Assembly: GCA_017550965.1 (NCBI GenBank)
Contig: JAFZNK010000258.1
Span: 1-34,425, forward strand
Length of the DNA stretch: 34,425 bases
Reading direction: 5' to 3'
From: Thermoguttaceae bacterium
Lineage (GTDB): Bacteria; Planctomycetota; Planctomycetia; Pirellulales; Thermoguttaceae
Positions 32,001-34,425 of this stretch are shown here, piece after piece. The translations under genes were made by a program, and so were the position numbers. The notes below the pieces were generated by a model. That model was not told where the DNA came from. It did not search any database and saw nothing but the letters and a program-made list of their open reading frames with translations. Each line of letters opens with the position of its first letter. The stretch's first letter is position 1.

Positions 32001-33332
32001 AGGCGCGCCCATTTTGAGTTCGTCGTACGACAAATCGACCGCGACGACCGTCTTACGAACAACGGCCTCTTCAGTCGACGCCTGAGCGACTCCGTCGTAA
32101 TTTCCTTGTCCAAAAGCTCTTACGCTGATATAATAATCGGCGTCTTCAGACGTGGTCGTGTAAGAACTTTCGTTGGCGTCGGCAATTTTCAACATGAACA
32201 AATTCTTTTTCGTTCCGCGATACCACTGCCACGTCACGTCTGCGGTCTCCGGAGCGACGGTCGCCGTAAGCGTCGTTCCAATTTGCGGTTTCGTCGACGA
32301 CAATTCGACCGAGTCGACTTTGCCGAGAACGGAAGCGCTCGTCGACGCGGTCACGGTCCCCGTGTAATCGCCTTTGCCGACCGCCCGAACGCTGAGGAAG
32401 TACCCTACGTCGGCGTCGGTCGGGGTATATACGTTCGCGTTGGCGCCGGAAATCGCCGTCTGGAACAAGTTGTCGCTCGTGCCGCGGCACCATTGCCACG
32501 CAACGTCCGCGTTCGTCGGAGCGACGGTCGCCGTAATCGGCGTCCCGACCGCCGGACTCTCCGACGACAATTTGACGGAGGCGACTTTGGCGCCGACTTT
32601 TACGTTCGTCGACGCGGCGGCCGTTCCTTCGTAATCGCCCTTGCCGATCGCTTTAACGCTCAGATAATACCCGACGTCCGCGTCCGTCGCCGTATAATAA
32701 CTCGCGTCGGCGCCGGAAATCGCCGTCTTAAACAAATTGTCGCTTGTTCCGCGATACCACTGCCACGTTACGTCCGCGTCTCTGGGATCGATTTTCGCCG
32801 CAACCGACTTTCCCGGTTGAAGTTGAGTCGTCGCCGACAACACGACCATATTGATCGCTCGACGCTCGACGGGCGTCTCGGTCGACGCCGAGACGGTTCC
32901 GTCGTAATCGCCCTTGCCGACCGCAATAACGCTCAAATAGTATCCTCCGTCGGCGGACGTCGCCGTGTAAGAACTCGTGGTCGCCCCGGCGATTTTTGTC
33001 TTGAACAAGTCCGTTTCCGTCCCGCGATACCACTGCCACGTCACGTCGGCGTCCGACGGAGAAACGTTCGCCGTAAGAGTCGTTCCCATTTGAGGTTTCG
33101 TCGTCGACAACGCGACCGACGTTACGACGCCGCGCACGGTGGAGCCCGTCGTCGCCGACACGGTCCCCGTGTAATCGCCCTTGCCGATCGCTTTAACGCA
33201 GAGGCAATAACCGACGTCCTCGTCCGTCGGAACATAAACGTTTTCGTCGGCGCCGGTAATCAACGTCTGGAACACGCGATCGGGCGTCGAACGATACCAC
33301 TGCCACGTTACGTCCGCGTTCGCCGGAGTCAC
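29022..33332 (-). CDS. C-terminal part of a giant surface protein: Ig-like modules, parallel beta-helix, PKD-like domain
   Basis: The frame 33344-29022 directly continues the frame to its right after an in-frame TAG at 33345-33347. The GTG at 33330-33332 is the first possible start, but it lies inside an Ig-like module and has no ribosome site, so independent translation is doubtful. Content from the N-side: eight Ig-like modules (about 90 residues each, signature WQWYRGTS..LF), an acidic ISLREA segment that typically precedes right-handed beta-helices in such proteins, and a beta-helix region with many GGAIYN/GGAVYV and FE.N motifs like those of polymorphic outer-membrane proteins. A PKD-like region (WTLNWGDGKKESF) and an acidic end (DLVDELFED) follow. 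No anchor motif is visible. Likely an adhesin or matrix protein. Confidence 0.75.
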   Translation of the reverse strand: MTPANADVTWQWYRSTPDRVFQTLITGADENVYVPTDEDVGYCLCVKAIGKGDYTGTVSATTGSTVRGVVTSVALSTTKPQMGTTLTANVSPSDADVTWQWYRGTETDLFKTKIAGATTSSYTATSADGGYYLSVIAVGKGDYDGTVSASTETPVERRAINMVVLSATTQLQPGKSVAAKIDPRDADVTWQWYRGTSDNLFKTAISGADASYYTATDADVGYYLSVKAIGKGDYEGTAAASTNVKVGAKVASVKLSSESPAVGTPITATVAPTNADVAWQWCRGTSDNLFQTAISGANANVYTPTDADVGYFLSVRAVGKGDYTGTVTASTSASVLGKVDSVELSSTKPQIGTTLTATVAPETADVTWQWYRGTKKNLFMLKIADANESSYTTTSEDADYYISVRAFGQGNYDGVAQASTEEAVVRKTVVAVDLSYDELKMGAPVAATVAPENADVAWRWYRGTSDNLFQTEISGAETSSYTPTVADVGYWLSVKAVGKGDFDGEASASTNATITGVVGAIELSSTEPAVGTEITASIDPAESDVTWRWYRGTSSEPFKSPITGATSSAYTPTVADVGFYLSVRAVGKGDYEGTAEALTTATVVEPLTSVELSSTQPRVGTSLTATVAPENADVTWRWYRGTSDDLFQTAISGADSNVYLPTIDDVGYYLSVKSFGVGDYAGEVSASTSAAIVLDWKIFVTIEEDEFDHGDDFDQDGAPDRISLREAYDYVNRYYNGTGDMNDFANWILVADDNVDPATGTSVDQNRAVYKTIRFQEPAGVRNEFEISLDAEIVSDKSFTIDGVALGGAQVSVSGAYFSRIFKITSGTIVADRLVLKNGYAIGNDDDADETSERGGALLVQNGGTYVANGGGFSSNVANKYGGAVYVAEGGTFVVDDYVATDGVDSVEFEYNEATRGGAIANYGTVTINGSTTFEGNSATPRSDNPTNGSFGGAIYNAGALTIGFASSDARTTFDGNVAGEATGGSPVVSADGVLKGYCGGAIYNTTGGSVEAYDVDYVNNFAGKYGGAISNFSSFVAVNSTFENNRASSGGAAQSSGTALFDSCSFAANVALRSCFALVAENVDYGGNGGAVFTSRTDDDETSGGVAFTGETTFSENQAANAGGAIDVVSGALTFDGADVVVAGNVAGSIGGAIVFGGDVNFNESTFAFEENRAGALEVFDFDELFHQEPPQGEFGFYAPDVAAGCDASDQAIVDAKRNFFPNDEDPGADKFAALVRYETTVAGSITFDDLVGSFDVPPTAMLASVDGEDAREMSSGDSLSLSVGPHTILFADVDYPDVVFRANVYVVDATTSLILTQLDIGSGTFAASGKKYPVGVSIRIVSAGSEPVRKWTLNWGDGKKESFDALGYVCNAYHIYDKAKRYDLTLTTVDADGVSATYENLGYCVAKTPETSGAELDLDDLFADSDLVDELFED

Positions 33333-34425
33333 TGTCGCCGCGATCTAGGTTCCCGCCGAGGGGTTCTCCGTCGACAACTTGACGGAAACGACTTTGTCCA
33401 CGACCGAATAATCGGTCGACGCGGAGACGGTTCCCTGATAATTCCCCTGACCGACCGCTTTGACGCTGAGATAATAACCGACGTCGGCGGTCGTCGGCTC
33501 GTACGCGTTCGCGTTGGCGCCGGAAATCGCCGTCTGGAACAAATTGTCGCTTGTTCCGCGATACCACTGCCACGTTACGTCCGCGTTTTCCGGAGAGACG
33601 GTCGCCGTAAGCGCCGTTCCTACCATAGGATTCGTCGACGACAACGCTACGGACAGACCTTCGTCGACGACCTTCGCGCTCGTCGACGCGGAAACGGTTC
33701 CCTGATAATCGCCCTTGCCGACGGCTCTTACGCCCAAATAAAAGCCAAGGTCGGCCGACGTCGGCGTGTAAGAACTCTTGGTCGCGCCGGAAATCGCCGT
33801 TTGGAACGCGTTGGAGCTCGTGCCGCGATACCACTGCCAGGAAACGTCGGCCCCCGACGGAGAAACGATCGCCGTAAGCGCCGTTCCCAGCGAAGGATTC
33901 GACGACGAGAACGCCACGGAAGCGATCGTCCAGGCGACCGTCGCGCTCGTCGTCGCCGTAACGGTTCCTTCGTAATCGCCCTTGCCGACGGCCTTAACGC
34001 TCAAATAACAGCCGAGGTCGTCCGACGTCGGCGTGTAGGAACTGTTCGTCGCGTCGGAAATCGCCGTTTGGAACGCGTTGGAGCTCGTGCCGCGATACCA
34101 CTGCCAGGAAACGTCGGCCCCGTCGGGGGAAACGCTCGCCGTAAGCGCCGTTCCCACCATGGGATTCATCGACGACAATTCGACCGAATCGATCGTCGCG
34201 ACGACCGACGCGCTCGACGTCGTCGAGGCGTTTCCTTCGTAATCGCCCTTGCCGACGGCCTTAACGCTCAAATAAAAACCAAGATCGGCCGACGTCGGCG
34301 TGTAAGAACTCTTCGTCGCGCCGGAGATCGCCGTTTGGAACGCGTCGGAACTGGTTCCGCGATACCACTGCCAGGAAACGTCGGCGGTGTCAGGCGCGAC
34401 CGTCGCCGTAAGCGTCGTTCCGACG
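31250..34425 (-). repeat. tandem array of about 12 Ig-like module repeats (about 270 bp each)
   Basis: The WQWYRG-encoding core recurs at a regular 260-276 bp spacing (near 31415, 31680, 31950, 32220, 32490, 32750, 33025, 33290, 33560, 33825, 34090 and 34360). Units on the right (33560-34360) are the most alike; those on the left use WRWYRG and are more diverged. The array continues beyond the right edge. Such arrays are prone to unit gain and loss. Confidence 0.85.
33345..34425 (-). CDS. giant Ig-repeat surface protein, segment upstream of an in-frame amber codon (5' end outside the window)
   Basis: The frame is open from the right edge (codon 34424-34422) to TAG at 33345-33347 and has no start in the window that need be used. 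It consists of four near-identical Ig-like modules (VGTALTATVSPENADVTWQW, then YRGTSSNAFQTAIS, then SYTPTSADLGFYLSVKAVGKGDY). The TAG stands where other modules have Thr, Pro or Ala (AVGTPITATV, VGTALTATV), directly after SAGT, so it is a nonsense codon inside a module and not a natural end. Either the gene is broken, the amber is read through, or the base is an error. The signal peptide must lie to the right of the window. Confidence 0.75.
   Translation of the reverse strand, partial: VGTTLTATVAPDTADVSWQWYRGTSSDAFQTAISGATKSSYTPTSADLGFYLSVKAVGKGDYEGNASTTSSASVVATIDSVELSSMNPMVGTALTASVSPDGADVSWQWYRGTSSNAFQTAISDATNSSYTPTSDDLGCYLSVKAVGKGDYEGTVTATTSATVAWTIASVAFSSSNPSLGTALTAIVSPSGADVSWQWYRGTSSNAFQTAISGATKSSYTPTSADLGFYLGVRAVGKGDYQGTVSASTSAKVVDEGLSVALSSTNPMVGTALTATVSPENADVTWQWYRGTSDNLFQTAISGANANAYEPTTADVGYYLSVKAVGQGNYQGTVSASTDYSVVDKVVSVKLSTENPSAGT

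Noticed and set aside
33345..33347. TAG recoding as sense in this organism.
   Set aside because: The RelB gene ends naturally in TAG, and no other gene in the window has an internal TAG.
31250..34425. Regular spacing of about 270 bp, considered as a CRISPR or satellite array.
   Set aside because: The repeats are far too long for CRISPR and encode a continuous Ig-like protein.

Overview
The window looks like a chromosomal segment of a heterotrophic planctomycete, possibly a gut-associated member of the Pirellulales/Thermoguttaceae type. This is an inference from gene content: a large PD40-propeller protein with two CXXCH motifs that resembles the hydrazine-synthase-alpha-like family, three BspA-like leucine-rich-repeat (LRR_5) proteins, secreted thioredoxin-fold proteins on long helical scaffolds, a giant Ig-like/beta-helix surface protein, a Tat-dependent phosphoesterase, and three two-domain secreted hydrolases. 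No rRNA, tRNA, CRISPR array, phage or insertion-sequence transposase was recognised.

Layout. 1-2382 (minus): a partial secreted helical protein and a Sel1-repeat protein. 2512-5939 (plus): bifunctional hydrolase copy A, a strong terminator, and a Tat-exported metallophosphoesterase. 6097-12296 (minus): LRR protein 1, an AbrB/PIN toxin-antitoxin pair, and an LRR protein 2-esterase operon. Gene-tail relics show that an LRR-esterase cassette was probably duplicated and partly deleted. 12513-15983 (plus): the two-CXXCH protein, divergent from LRR 2. 15984-16714: a scar with hairpin repeats, an orphan RelB antitoxin, the first codons of a lost toxin, and a fragment of a second two-CXXCH gene. That fragment runs antisense into the end of the redoxin-like gene (16629-19682, minus). 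19835-22216 (minus): LRR protein 3. 22644-23714 (plus): PrsW-type membrane protease. 23961-27908 (plus): tandem hydrolase copies B and C. 27909-28377: a non-coding block of structured repeats. 28378-28908: an unknown protein. 29022-34425 (minus): a giant surface protein with 12 Ig-like modules in the window and an in-frame amber codon, running off the right edge.

Regulation is unusually readable. Most transcription units have a promoter close to TTGACN-17 nt-TATAAT. Several carry inverted repeats that could be operators, and at 2438-2487 two divergent promoters share the same -10 bases.

Most products are predicted to be secreted or membrane-bound: hydrolases that remove acyl or ester groups, LRR and Ig/beta-helix surface proteins, and redox-like scaffolds. 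This fits a cell that attaches to and works on complex organic matter. The least expected signal is a family of dispersed hairpin elements. Two neighbouring units in it keep the same fold through compensatory base changes, and copies flank the toxin-antitoxin remnants and rearrangement points.
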